Positions 45,496-55,660 of a DNA stretch of 64,000 nt are shown here, one piece after another; the stretch's first letter is position 1; every line of letters starts with the position of its first letter. The stretch lies in NCBI GenBank assembly GCA_000467715.1, contig AJFK01000658.1, forward strand, positions 94,820 through 158,819, given 5' to 3'. Both the position numbers and the translations under genes were made by a program. This DNA is from Hysterium pulicare CBS 123377 (lineage: Eukaryota > Ascomycota > Dothideomycetes > Hysteriales > Hysteriaceae). Under the pieces are notes generated by a model. It saw only the letters and a program-made list of their open reading frames with translations, did no database searches and was not told the DNA's origin.

Positions 45496-46030
45496 TACCT
45501 ATCTTGGTGAACTACGCCTCACCGTTGCGCATGTTGGATTTTGCTTCCAGCCAGCTTCGGGCATCGGAAGAGAAGTCGCTTGGGCATTTACAGAAGCAGG
45601 CTGCCCGGAAGTAGTTCTTGCGGACATCAAATGGTGATGGCGCCCAAGCTGCTGCGGAGGAGGGCAAGGCCTAAGCCACATCCCTCTTATAAGACTCTCT
45701 CTTTAAAGGTTGACGTCGTGTCTCCCGAGAGCGTCCAAGCGATGGCAGATCAGACCATGAAGGGCTTCGGCAGATCAGACCATGAAGGGCTTCGGCAGGA
45801 TCGACTGATTCATCAATTCCGCAGGCGTAGGTCATAGTATCCAGCTTTCGCCGCACGTATCTTCTAAAAAGAGACGTTAGGTGCCAAACCTTTCAGCGAA
45901 TCCGGTCTTGGATCTTGACCTCGACTTTTTTAAATGCCGATGCCGTTGTCTTCTTGTGCAGTCCGTCTATAACTTACGCCACGGGGCCAGGCATCCTGAT
46001 TGATGCGGGATTGGCCATGAAAGATATTAA
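45496..46030 (+). pseudogene. short-chain dehydrogenase (SDR) relic
   Basis: Pieces of a classical SDR read in several frames: SGIGREVAWAFTEAGCPEVVLADI (end of the cofactor motif, ~45555-45630), DGAQAAAEEGKA, KVDVVSPESVQAMADQTMKGFG (~45708-45770), an Asn-Ser-Ala-Gly-like trace (~45815), and the C-terminal ADAVVFLCSPSITYATGPGILIDAGLA (~45935-46010). The catalytic YxxxK part is gone. Stops, frame changes and a 25-bp tandem duplication (45746-45795) inactivate it. It sits just upstream of the FAD monooxygenase gene. Confidence 0.65.
45746..45795 (+). repeat. 25-bp perfect tandem duplication
   Basis: Two adjacent identical 25-bp units (cagatcagaccatgaagggc plus ttcgg) lie inside the SDR relic. 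The odd length shifts the frame of the ADQTMKGFGR segment. Confidence 0.9.
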
Positions 46031-46210
46031 GTTTTTTTCATTATTTTTAAACTAGCATCTGAATTTCTTAAGCAGATAAGATTAGATGGATACCGGTATG
46101 GTTGGCTGGTTCTTAGCTCATATGCTTGATCTAGGCCCATTTCATGTTTTCGACTGCGTCATCGAGAATAATTTAAGCGTACCTAGGTAGGACAGCGTGC
46201 AACATAAAAT

Positions 46211-47515
46211 ATGACTTCAACCACAACCATTCCCGAGCTGCTTGTCCTACCACAAACCATCATCATGTCCAAACCCCGCGTCCTTATCAGCGGTGCCTCT
46301 GTGGCTGGACCGGCACTTGCCTACTGGCTGGTTCGCGCAGGATGCCAAGTAACAGTCGTCGAGCGCGCACCGAGCCTTCGGAGTGCTGGTCAAGGGATTG
46401 ACGTCCGCGATGCCGCTCGAGACGTGATTAAGCGCATGGGCATCTTCGACCGCATTCGGGACAAAAGCTCACATGAGGAAGGCATCGAGTTCGTTGACAG
46501 CAACAACCGTTGCTTGGCCCGCTTCGGTGTCGATCCATCAGGCAAGGGCATAACCTCCGACATTGAGATTCTCAGAGGAGAGCTGGCAGGCATTCTCTTC
46601 GATGTTACAAAGGATGACGTCTCCTACATCTTTGGCGACACGGTCGAGAGCCTGGAAGAAACAGGCGAGGAAGTTGCCGTGAACTTTGCCAACGGGACCC
46701 CGACCACGGCTTTCGACTTGGTGGTTGCTGCAGATGGCATTGGCTCGAAGACCCGTGGTATAGCTTTTGGAAATGGCTCCTCTTATGTTAGATCTCTGCA
46801 CTCTTACGTGTCATACTTCTCCATACCAGTTAGTGGTACAGACTCGATGTGGTCAAGAACTCACTGGTTCAAAGGGGGTCGGAACATGGTGCTGCGACCA
46901 GACAACGTGGGCCGGACCAGGGCTTTCCTGTGTCTTACAGCCTGCAAGAAGTCGGACGAAAGACTTGTTCGACTTGAAAGGGCTACCAAAGAGGGCGTCC
47001 CAGCGCAAAAGGCCCTGGTCCAAGAGCTTTTCCAAGACGCCGACTGGGAAATTTCTCGGATATTGAAGGGCATGCACGAGTCCAAGGACTTTTACATGCA
47101 ACATGTTGCACAAATCCGGCTGAATCGCTGGTCGAGCGGTCGTGTGACTGTGGTCGGCGACGCGGGTTATGCTCCTTCACCATTTACTGGCATGGGCACA
47201 TCGCTTGCTTTCATCGGCGCATACGTTCTCGCAGGCGAGATATCTCGACAACTAAACAACATTCCCGCCGCGCTGGAGTCCTACGAGCGTGTCTTGCGCC
47301 CATACGTTGAGAGCACCCAGAAACTGCCTGCTGGCATACCATGGATTGTCAACCCTCAATCGACGCGGGGCGTCCGAGTGTTTGAGACCGTTATTTGGGG
47401 TATAGGGGTGCTATCGGCGACATGGCTAGGCATCTTGTTCTCGAAACTCGCCGCATATCTTCCGACCGGTGGGGTCTCGTTCACGTTGCCAGATTACGAG
47501 GCGTTCTGGCAGTAG
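46211..47515 (+). CDS. FAD-dependent monooxygenase (PHBH/salicylate-hydroxylase type)
   Basis: A single exon encodes 434 residues; the second Met at 46265 (MSKPRVLISGASVAG) is the likelier start, giving 416. The FAD/NAD site reads RVLISGASVAGPALAYWLV with VVERAP at the end of the fold; DLVVAADGIGSKTR is the DG motif and VTVVGDAGYAPSPFTGMG the GD motif, so all three PHBH-family fingerprints are present. A hydrophobic segment near the C-terminus (TVIWGIGVLSATWLGILFS) may anchor it to a membrane. Enzymes of this class hydroxylate or epoxidise aromatic or terpenoid substrates with NAD(P)H and O2. Having no intron among multi-intron neighbours is notable but not rare for the family. Confidence 0.93.
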   Translation: MTSTTTIPELLVLPQTIIMSKPRVLISGASVAGPALAYWLVRAGCQVTVVERAPSLRSAGQGIDVRDAARDVIKRMGIFDRIRDKSSHEEGIEFVDSNNRCLARFGVDPSGKGITSDIEILRGELAGILFDVTKDDVSYIFGDTVESLEETGEEVAVNFANGTPTTAFDLVVAADGIGSKTRGIAFGNGSSYVRSLHSYVSYFSIPVSGTDSMWSRTHWFKGGRNMVLRPDNVGRTRAFLCLTACKKSDERLVRLERATKEGVPAQKALVQELFQDADWEISRILKGMHESKDFYMQHVAQIRLNRWSSGRVTVVGDAGYAPSPFTGMGTSLAFIGAYVLAGEISRQLNNIPAALESYERVLRPYVESTQKLPAGIPWIVNPQSTRGVRVFETVIWGIGVLSATWLGILFSKLAAYLPTGGVSFTLPDYEAFWQ

Positions 47516-47716
47516 TCAGTACCTTGCTTTCATGGCTTACCGTTTACTCCTCATTTGCGAGAAAACGTCGTCGAGAGGAATTGAGGCTCCTTAATGACTG
47601 TTGGCTTGACCCCGCATTTCCACTTTGAACAAATAGTAAGAACTTCTCTTCTACCTTTCAGTATTCTAAGCGTCACGCAAATCGTACTTTTAATTTTCAA
47701 AACAGTCTCATTTGAA

Positions 47717-48026
47717 ATGAACTACCAGAATATGACCAGCTGCACTGTGAAACTCCACCAGCTATGCGATACATGTGGTACGATTCGTGAGAAGCTGGAG
47801 GATGGAGAATCCTTTGAAAAATGTGAATTTTTCTCAACTCAATTATAGGATCGAAGAAATGGAACGATCATCCATCCTTGGATGCCATTTCTGCACTCTC
47901 CTTTTATGGGATCTTGACAGACCTATAATAGACTCTGGAAACCTCTATTTAACTATCAATCTCAAAGATGGGAAAAAACATATCTGTAAGACAAGTTCAG
48001 CGCTAAGGTTTCTTCTCCCCAAGTGA
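47717..48026 (+). pseudogene. HET-protein N-terminal fragment
   Basis: The sequence reads HQLCDTCGTIREKLEDGESFEKC and, after a one-base frame change at about 47830, YRIEEMERSSILGCHFCTLLLWDL, the Cys-pair start typical of fungal HET-domain (heterokaryon incompatibility) proteins. It ends at 48026, and nothing like the HET core follows. It is a truncated remnant about 100 residues long. Confidence 0.5.
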
Positions 48027-49329
48027 AAATACTGGACGATGAACGTACGAGAGATGTGCGCCTACTCAACATCAAGATGCTGCTTCTGCATACTCTCTGC
48101 ACTTACCCCGAGTATTGTTGATTAATATTCAAGATGCTTCGGGTTCAGAGGAGTACTAAAAATCTTAAAAAGGGATCTTGCCCTAGTTTAAAATCCCTTT
48201 CTCCTTAGCCACTGAAGCCTCACTGCTCTCACGCTTCCTGGCAAACATCACGCTTTTATTTGCTCTGCTTCTTTCTCGACTTTTTTTCTTTTTGCCTTTT
48301 TTTTAAAAAAAAAAGGCTATTAAGACCCTCTCTCTGCTGCTGACCTTGCGGGCACTTTGCGCCAAATCATCTCTGCTCCGGACTTTGTCCCCAACAATCC
48401 CCACCTCTCCCCAGCCGACTTCGCGCGTCTGCAGCAATCCCCTCCTGTCTGGCCAGCCTGTCCTGTCTTCACACCATATGCCCTGACCCACAATGGGTAT
48501 TCTCAGGGTATGTCTTATGCATATGCGCTCTGGCATTGGTATATGGGATGCTGTGCTAATTTTTGGGGACTTTGCAGTGCGGGTGGCCGGCACCAACTAC
48601 CTGACCCATAGGGTCACATATCACGCCTTTTTTGGTGACCTGATTGGAGGTATGGGTGCAAGCCATACCATGTACTTGGGGAAGAGGACTTATTCATATG
48701 TTGTAGCATTTCCCTATTCTCTTAGCACTTTATCAAGCATCTCTGCAGTTTAGAGAGCCTGGCTAACCTAGGTCTCTAGCAACATCAATCCCCTCCACCT
48801 TGCCCCGCGAGGCCAATGGCCTCAACCGGACTCGAAAATTTTGTTTCGAGTTTATGGAGGAGATGCTTTGGCGCTGGAGCGTAGGGCTGTCAGGGCTCCT
48901 AGGATGGAGCAATGATGACTTTGCTGCGGCTGTTTGCCGCTCTAATACTGCCTGCACCACTATAGTGCATAGAGCTTGCCCGTGCCGTTGTTGGCCAGCA
49001 TTATGGGAGGAGATGGACATCTGAGCTTTTTTTTAGTTTTTATTTTTTATTGTTTGCATTAGATAGATTTTTCTCTTGGAACATTGCTTTTCTGACCACC
49101 ACTGTCAGGGCTTGCACCTAGACGCTAGAGCATCATTATGCCACAAAAGCTTGGGCGCCCAAAATTGTGTCGCGTGGAGGAGGTGATGGATCAAAGGTGA
49201 GATGTTATCTACATACATGTTGCTTCGATAGAGAGCTGGGTCCAATGGTGCGTTACGCAGTATGTTCGCTGATCTACCTTCAGACGCAAACACATCTTAA
49301 ACATACTCCACCCCGGAGAGTTTCCTTTC
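48027..49329. other. gene-free stretch with homopolymer runs
   Basis: No supported gene. A T8-A10 tract (48295-48313) follows a pyrimidine-rich segment, and another T-rich block lies at 49028-49060. Short open frames at 48357-48753 and 48800-49020 have no family signal. The homopolymer tracts could mark an old retroposon, but I found no coding trace of one. The last part (49070-49330) may be the lost 5' end of the ligase relic. Confidence 0.35.
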
Positions 49330-50683
49330 ACTATATCTATCTTTCCAAGACTGGGTGCTTCAGATGCACTGGACGCAGCATTAATTAGTGAAACTCTCAT
49401 CAACGAAGAGGCGAATCTGGGCATATCGTGAACGAGGAGGCTCGCTACCAAGCAGCCAATAAAAATATTCCTGCGCGTCGAGAATCTGCTCGACCAATTG
49501 AGCTCCGCAAGTTTCACGATGAATTTACCGATGACGAACCTATACGGCTCGAAGGTACGATCTTTGGGCCGGGTCATTGTGGTCTTTAGGCCACATTCCA
49601 GGCGACGAATGAACATGAGGCCAGAGTCTTACACGATCAACTTATCCCGCTTGGTCTCATAATGCTTGCCTTGACCGCCGCGACGCCTGTATATAAGGGA
49701 TTTTTGGCTGACACGGATGCGAGATGGAACCAGATCACCCAAGCGGTAGATGATCGCCCGGCTCGGGAAGTCGAGACACGGAGACAAGGGCTGACACCAA
49801 GATGCTTCTGTAATATGATGTATGTTGCGAATGTAGTCGCGCTGCGCGGGGAGTATCAAATCACCGACCTTCCCGTAAATGAGAAAGCTTACGATGACCT
49901 CCGGAAAGCTGGTTTGGATCCTTTAACTGCTCGACATTTTGCCCATGTCTTCGTACGCGACCCTGTTATGATTGCCGAGAAAGATGCGAGGCCAAAGTCT
50001 AGATCAAATCACTCGAATGTGATCGATGGAAACCTAGAGACGAACCACTTTGACTCTATGAACGGCGCGGTATGACCGCACGTCCGCTTTAAGATTCCAC
50101 CTCTTGAGAGTGACGATATTGGTTGGCGCGTCGAATTTCGGCCTATGGAACTGCAGGTTACAGATTTTGAGAATGCGTCATTCTGCATCTTCATGGCGCT
50201 CATGTGCAGATTGATCACAGATGGTAGGCTAAACTTCTATATTCTATGCCATTAGAAAAAGTGCAGGAGAATATGGCCCAAGCACACCAACGCGATACTG
50301 TCAGAAATGAGAAGTTCTATTTCAAGCATGATTTCAACAATAGCGAAAGAACTATAGGCAAACATGGATTCAGAAGGTATACGGCGAATGAGATAGTAAA
50401 TGGGAATAATGACGTACCGAGATCGCTACCCCTGATAGAAGAGTACCTATGCTCGAACACCGAGGGGCGTACGATCGAAGCTTTACAGCCATGCCTGAAC
50501 TTGATTCGCGGAAGAGCAAATGGAACGTTGTTGACGGCGGCCAGCTGGATAAGAAGTTTTATCGTGTCCCATCGGGAATATAGAAGAGATAGCGTTGTGA
50601 GCGCAAAAACCTGCTTCGACCTGGTTGCTAGGATGAAGCAGCTAGTGGAAGGCAAAGGTCGAGAAACGAGCGGTATGTTTTAA
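49330..50683 (+). pseudogene. glutamate-cysteine ligase catalytic subunit (GSH1-type) relic
   Basis: Eukaryotic gamma-glutamylcysteine synthetase is recognisable along 1.3 kb: IFPRLGASDALDAAL (~49340), LRKFHDEFTDDEPI, then ATFQAT, IPLGLIMLALTAATPVYKGF and TDARWNQITQAVDDRP, LTARHFAHVFVRDPVMI, DIGWRVEFRPMELQVTDFENA (the best conserved block, ~50115-50180), LNFYIPLEKVQENMAQAHQRD, and a C-terminal part (RGRANGTLLTAASWIRSFIV) ending at 50683. TAG at 49587-49589 replaces the Gln of the conserved L-Q-x-T-F-Q-A motif; TGA at 50073 and several frame changes also break it, and segments are missing. The enzyme makes gamma-Glu-Cys, the first step of glutathione synthesis. An essential intact copy must exist elsewhere. 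Confidence 0.85.
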
Positions 50684-51020
50684 GATATCGATATAGTACT
50701 GACAATGGATGTTACCATAACGGAGAAACTCGACTTAACGCCTTTAAAAATATCCAATCGTATAATTCGAATCAGCTAACGCGGTCTGCGATTAAATGGC
50801 TCGTGTAGATAACTTACTATCAGCCTATTTTCCTAGCTAACTCAAAGCATGTGATTGAAAGAAGATCGTGCCGGGCTATCTATCTTATTAGAACTATGAC
50901 TTAACCCTTACATGCGTAACTAGAAGGGCACCCAGTTCAGTCCGAGGATTCCCCTCGACACTGGTGAAGTTGGCTGAGGCGCATTGAGGAAGACTTAGAG
51001 AAGGAAAGAAGCTTATTTTA
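50684..51020. other. intergenic, AT-rich
   Basis: This is the gap between the ligase relic and the 3' end of the FMN reductase. No gene is seen. Confidence 0.4.
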
Positions 51021-51644
51021 TTATAAGCCTTCAGGTGCGGCCTCAAGCGCAAGTAATATCTCCTTAAATATCTTCCCAATTTTCTCCTCCTCGCCGGCCT
51101 CACGCCACGCAGCTGCAACCGTAGTGGGTAACTTCCTATCCTTCTCGCACTGCTCCAACGTAGGTCCTGGAACGGGCAAAGCAACACTGGTCTCTACAGT
51201 CGCCACTCTCAACCCACTGAGTATATCTCGCAAATGCCCAGCCGCTTTGCCCCCACCTCGTCCTCCGTAAGACACGATACCAGCGGGCTTGCCAGTCCAT
51301 TCGTGGTAGAGGAAATCCAGAGCATTTTTTAAACTCGCTGGGAGGCTCCAATTGTATTGCGGAGTGACGAAAATGAAGGCGTCGTAAGGGCGCACGACTG
51401 CAGACCAAGCGCGCGTGTGCTCAAAAGCATAATAGGGCGATGGATTGACCGCCGGATGTCTTACTGGAGGCACAGGTTCATCAAAAAGTGGGAGATTCTG
51501 ATCGGCGATGTCGATGATATCGACGGTGACGGATTTGTCAGCATTAATGGTAGTTGCGAGGTAGTTTCGAACATATTCGGCGATGAAGGGGTTAAGGCGC
51601 GGCTTTCGGACGGTAGAAGAGATTATGGCAATGGATTTTGACAT
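51021..51644 (-). CDS. NADPH-dependent FMN reductase-like flavoprotein (207 aa)
   Basis: A single exon. I prefer the Met at 51644 (MSKSIAIISSTVRKPRLNPF), which starts directly at the first beta strand; the frame extends 28 residues further upstream to 51728 without family content. FVTPQYNWSLPASLKNALDFLYHEWTGKP and VSYGGRGGGKA are the flavodoxin-like FMN-binding loops of the YieF/ArsH/Lot6 superfamily. These enzymes reduce FMN, quinones or azo dyes with NAD(P)H in the cytosol, often for detoxification. It is divergent from the Zn2Cys6 gene (754 bp between starts). Confidence 0.92.
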   Translation of the reverse strand: MSKSIAIISSTVRKPRLNPFIAEYVRNYLATTINADKSVTVDIIDIADQNLPLFDEPVPPVRHPAVNPSPYYAFEHTRAWSAVVRPYDAFIFVTPQYNWSLPASLKNALDFLYHEWTGKPAGIVSYGGRGGGKAAGHLRDILSGLRVATVETSVALPVPGPTLEQCEKDRKLPTTVAAAWREAGEEEKIGKIFKEILLALEAAPEGL

Positions 51645-52397
51645 TTTAAAGAAGCGATATAGGTTTGGAGTTGAAATTTGTTGCAATTCTCTGTTGAAAT
51701 ACTCAATAGTCTCGGTGAATTGCCCCATGCTTAAATCCGAATTCGGGGCCGAACGCTGATTGAATTACCAATAAGCAGCCACGTCATTAATATTGTGTAT
51801 TAAGGGTGTGCATACGAGATACACGGGTGAAAAAGAGGGTATCTGTCAAACATTACGCTCGCTTCTATCCCAGCGCCACACTGCCATGAATTTAGGTAAG
51901 GGTTTCATCAGAATATGGGACACCAAGCACCTGGTCTTCGATGTGGGCCCGGAAATAAAAGACCAAGTCCAAAGTTCTAATCGGCTTAAAAGGATGGGCT
52001 TACCCTTCTCTTTAGCGAGTAAACCGTTTCATTTTAACTTATCGCACTACCTACATAGGCACTGCCTAGGCAAGGACTCGCTGCACGTGATGTTATCACT
52101 CGTGACATGGGTAGAATCCATTTGGAGAATCAACTAGACTTGGGGATCAGCGATCAAAAAACTCGAGGGATAAGATTAGACGAGAAGTTTGCTTGAAGCC
52201 TGTGCTTAATCGGAAGATAGGAGAAGCGTTGAAGACGCAGCTATTATTACCCGCTAAGGCTTGCCTCGGCCGGATTCCGGGAACGTGGAACTTCCGACTC
52301 GGAATCTTACCTCCTTAAATTCCGATCCATCACCTTTCAAACACCCACGGCATCGGGCATTCCTACTTCTCCATTCTATCTTTCTGCAATCGACACC
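51645..52397. promoter_or_regulatory. intergenic region of FMN reductase and Zn2Cys6 regulator
   Basis: A divergent promoter region. CACGTG occurs at about 52084 (gctgcacgtgatg). No coding sequence is supported. Regulation of the reductase by the neighbouring factor is only a positional inference. Confidence 0.4.
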
Positions 52398-55014
52398 ATG
52401 GCTGACCCGAACGTGGAGAGCCCATCATCGGGTCGAGCGGCGTATGCACCATATGGAAAAGCCTGTCTTGCCTGCGTCAAGAGCAAGACAAGGTGTGCTG
52501 CGTCTAGCAGCGGAACAAAATGCGAAAGGTATGCCATTCCATCAGCATCTCCTCACCACCATCCTGTTCAATTCCTGGGGAAGCGCGCGAGCCTTTCGAT
52601 ATTCTTCCGCATAGCCATATTTGGGTGTCCAGTCCAAACGAGAGTTTGATTATTCGAATACCTTGGTCATGGGGGGGATTGCCCAACTTGAATTTGTCGT
52701 CGCCCATGGACTCCTAGATTCAATAGCAAGGAAAAGTCGTTGACTGAAATACTAGGTGTCTTCGCCTAAGCAAAAATTGCCAGCCATCATCTCCACCAGT
52801 CCGTAAGAAGCGAAGGAGAGCAACTTCAACAAATAAAACAGCTTCGCTGGAAGAGAAACTCGACAGTCTCGTCCAGTTAATTCAACGTAACCAGGTCCGC
52901 CCACCATTGCAAATCCCCCTACCGGAGCCTTCGCAAGGCATGGAGCCACCCCAGAATCGCGTTCAAGCTCAGTCAGCCGACCCAGAAATTTTGTTGGAGC
53001 CTTTCCAAGGCCACGGAGATCACACTGATCACAGCCAAAGCCAGGGACAGCATGTTCCTAGTCTCTATCCTTTAGAGTCCGAGGACGAGTGTAACGAGTA
53101 CCTGAATACCTACCGATCGAAGATGGTCCCCCTTTTCCCGGTCGTTATCATTGGACCAGATGTTACCGTCAAAGAATTGAACGACCAACGTCCGTTCTTG
53201 TGGCTAGTTATCAGGGCTATTTGCAGCATCAATTCGGCTCGTCAAGAGGCGCTTGGGCTGGAAGTGAGAAAGGTGCTGGCAGCACAAATGTTGATTGAAG
53301 GAGTCAAAAGTTTAGATTTGTTATCAGGACTTCTGGTGCTTTCTGCTTGGGCCCATCTTTATATCTGCAAAATCCCCATTCTTACGACGGATATTCAGCT
53401 CGGGATATCACTTGCTTATGACCTTGGACTCACAAAACCGCTACCTGTAGAACCAGTCGGCGTCATGATGGACTATAATACCCAAGGCTGTCCAAAACCG
53501 CTAGCCCCACGTCCACCACGGACGATTGAAGAGAGGAGAGCTGTCTTAGGGCTTTTTTTGATCAGTTCGATGTGAGTGGGCGGTTTCCTAACCCTTTACC
53601 TTTTCCGGAAGCTTCATCCTCTGAGGTTTCGACCTTGACAGCTTTTGTCCCCCACACCTCAAGTCGGACTCTACCCCTGCTACCATGATGAGTTTGACGT
53701 CGATAAAGACTGAATGCCATCTCCCACCTATATCATGAAAAAATTTGAGTATGGGGATTGTGCTAGGTTGAACTATGTTCCTTAAGGCCATCTCGCAATA
53801 AGACGAGTCCCTTATTGACTGATGTACTGTTAGAGTTGCCAATTACTTCCAACGTTCTGAGCCTCTGCATTGGACTTCGTACCTGGACGATTGCTTGCAT
53901 CTTCTCGCAGACAATAAACACTGCCCAACGGACGAACTGCTTTGCTACCTTGTGCGGGTGCAACTGATTTGCAATAAAGTGGCAGGTGTCATATGGGTTG
54001 ATCCGTCTCTAGTCTATGGGGATGGGGCCAACAAAATACCCCAAGATCTGTACGTCGAGATGTTCACGTCTCAACTAGAGGAATTAAAGCGCTCCATTCC
54101 TCCCAACCTGAATTCCAACGGTATGTATGCATTGTTTCGCTGTCCTTTACTTCATTAATCCTCCATCTTTGCCTTCGTTGCCTAGTACCTGCCTAACCGA
54201 GGCGCTCTTTCAGGAGAGTAGTGAGCTCATGTTAGGTAGTAACAGGCGAATCCGGGACGCGAGGTTATCTCGGTGGTAACCTTTCACGCGCCGATCGTCG
54301 TACATCTACATTTCAAGGGCTATGTTTGCTAAGTCACATATAGTGATGCTGCAGTTGCACATCCTTAATACTGTGCTCAGCATACACGAGCACAGCCTGC
54401 TCATCTCTCCCTCCAAATCTGGCCCTTCACCCGACCCTACTGCCCATCTCCGACGTATCGAGTCACTCTGGATCTGTTTTAATGCCACTAAGTCCTGGTT
54501 TACTAAGTTCCTTTCGCTCGACTCCTTTCCACTTTCCTGCTACCCTCGACTGTCTATGGTAATCTTCACTCAAATAGCACATTGCATAGTCGCTTTATTT
54601 CGTCTTAGCACGTTCGATTCTCCCGGCGTTTCTTGGGACCGTCAAAAGATTATCCAGATGTTTAACTTTGGAGAGCTGCTTACGACCATGGTAAAACGAT
54701 ATGAGAGTGCACCTGCTGCAGCGGGGTTGGGCACTAATCTCATGAGCGAACCAGATGAAGGACATGTGTGTAAATCTCTTTGTATGTTATTGAATTGGTG
54801 GGAGGTGAGGATCGCTCCCAAAATTGCTGATCCCACGACGAACAGAGGTTATGACGGAGCAAACCCTCTCATCACGAATGCTCCTGTATCTCAAGATGAT
54901 AAGCAAACGGATTCGATAGAATTTTCAGAGATGAATCTGGAGCTCCTAGATGAGGCCTGGATGAGAGATATGTTAGGAGGAGGGTTTGAGTTTTTTAGGG
55001 AGCCCTATCTCTAA
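52398..55014 (+). CDS. Zn2Cys6 transcription factor (634 aa) with long introns
   Basis: Exons 52398-52528, 52756-53571, 53834-54120 and 54344-55014 splice in phase to 634 residues. The zinc cluster is split by intron 1: CLACVKSKTRC in exon 1 and, after TKCER, the last cysteines in exon 2 (RCLRLSKNC). A basic linker (RKKRRATS) and coiled coil (LEEKLDSLVQLIQRNQ) follow. Further on, IVANYFQRSEPLHWTSYLDDCLHLL and the C-terminal half match the regulatory domain of fungal C6 factors. The three introns are 227, 262 and 223 nt, three to five times longer than others in the window. The factor lies between an FMN reductase and an MFS pump and may regulate them. Confidence 0.88.
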
Positions 55015-55248
55015 TTCTAGATCAACATAAATTGCAGTAGGGAGACTAATCTACAGTGCAAGAAAACGTCTCCAAACCCTTGAACGCATGATGCTAATAC
55101 TTCCACATCTCGGGCTTGAAGTTCTTCTCAGCCTATCGGGCCTTTTAAATGATAACCGAGCGAGAAAGCTACCTCAAAGGGAAATCTAAAACTCAATGGC
55201 CGACATTCCGTTTATCACGGCGTTTCAATTTGACTAAGCTGGCCTACA

Positions 55249-55363
55249 CTCAACGCAAAATCAAAGCAACACCGTTACATCATTCAATGAAATCAACCAT
55301 GAATGAGAGCTTTAAATATGATCACCGCTTACGCATGCTTGAGCTTTATCAAACTCTTCTTAA
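55249..55363 (+). repeat. duplicated ~115-bp segment, copy B, flanked by 12-bp direct repeats
   Basis: This is the direct copy of 43953-44069. Here it is bordered by taagctggccta on both sides (from about 55235 and from about 55361), which looks like a target duplication or duplication scar. It lies about 300 bp upstream of the MFS pump gene. Confidence 0.85.
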
Positions 55364-55660
55364 GCTGGCCTAGCAATGAGAGAATGGATTTGTTGTGCGC
55401 CGCCACCTCGGTCGGAACTACGCATCTGCGCCTCCGACTTCCAACGGAATCTCCGTCTCCTAACGGCTTTCCACCTTGGAAATTTGTAAATACAGCGATC
55501 GTATTCTGTATTTAGGCAGAAGTGTTTTCATACATCGCATTACCTATTTATCTTGTATACCTTTTGCTTTGACAATCACTAAATCCATTCGACCAAGCTC
55601 TCTTCTTCTCGTACCTCATTGGCAACCCAACATAAAAGCCAATCACTTACTTGCTGCATC

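Noticed and set aside
48295-48313. T8-A10 tract as a terminator or hairpin
   Set aside because: Homopolymer symmetry alone is not evidence of termination in a fungal nuclear genome, and no gene ends next to it.
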